Source of the DNA: Delphinapterus leucas
Taxonomy: Eukaryota > Chordata > Mammalia > Artiodactyla > Monodontidae
DNA length: 64,000 nt
NCBI RefSeq assembly: GCF_002288925.2
Contig: NW_022098050.1
Span: 2,764,154-2,828,153, forward strand
Direction of reading: 5' to 3'
Shown: piece by piece, positions 63,911 to 64,000 of the stretch
Numbering within the stretch: position 1 is the stretch's first letter
Layout of the letters: every line of letters begins with the position of its first letter
Program-made: the position numbers and the translations under genes
Notes under the pieces: model-generated
What the model saw: the letters and a program-made list of their open reading frames with translations, nothing else
Database searches by the model: none
Told to the model about the DNA's origin: nothing

Positions 63911-64000
63911 TATCACCCAGTGCCAGAACTGGTGACATAATTTGGGGGACCCAGTACAAAATAAACATGCAGACCCCTTTTTAAAAAATGATTAAGAATT

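Overview
The window is mammalian nuclear DNA, most likely from a cetacean. Ten copies of the tRNA-derived CHR-2 SINE are present. Their ends read GGGCTTCCCTGGTGG, and the opposite-strand copies end in GGGAAGCCC next to a T-rich tail. There are also five related CHR-1-type SINEs and about a dozen 5'-truncated L1 3' ends of the cetartiodactyl type. No bacterial, plasmid or phage features are present.

The only gene supported with confidence is on the + strand. Two coding exons (56685-56808 and 57726-57923) have splice sites and no stops. They encode the middle of a LanC-like protein, best matched to LANCL3, an X-linked gene in other mammals, so the window is probably X chromosome. The exons join with matching phase across a 917-bp intron. 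Nearly everything else is intron of this gene: 1-56684 upstream (its 5' exon lies outside) and 57924-64000 downstream (its 3' exons lie outside). That assignment assumes the gene continues across both edges.

Region by region: 1-15 kb holds MIR, L2, MER5A, ancient L1, three CHR SINEs, an LTR remnant and an unidentified minus-strand coding-like relic (7059-8330). 15-30 kb holds many nested insertions: two hAT elements at one target site, four minus-strand CHR-2 copies and one plus-strand copy, three L1 tails, and an MLT1 LTR split by an L1. 30-42 kb is mostly unique sequence with a MER1-type hAT element, a MER2 element, a perfect 26-bp hairpin (38772-38828) and a CA/TA/GT microsatellite. 42-55 kb is rich in young insertions, including a three-SINE cluster at one site and two L1s each carrying a CHR-2. 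55-64 kb holds the exons, L2 remnants, two L1 tails and two CHR-1-type SINEs.

I see no new multi-gene system. The most interesting signals are the hairpin with its adjoining tandem repeat, repeated use of the same insertion sites, the weak splice donor of the second LANCL3 exon, and the minus-strand relic. Repeat family names come from recognising consensus motifs by eye; boundaries are approximate unless target-site duplications (TSDs) are given.
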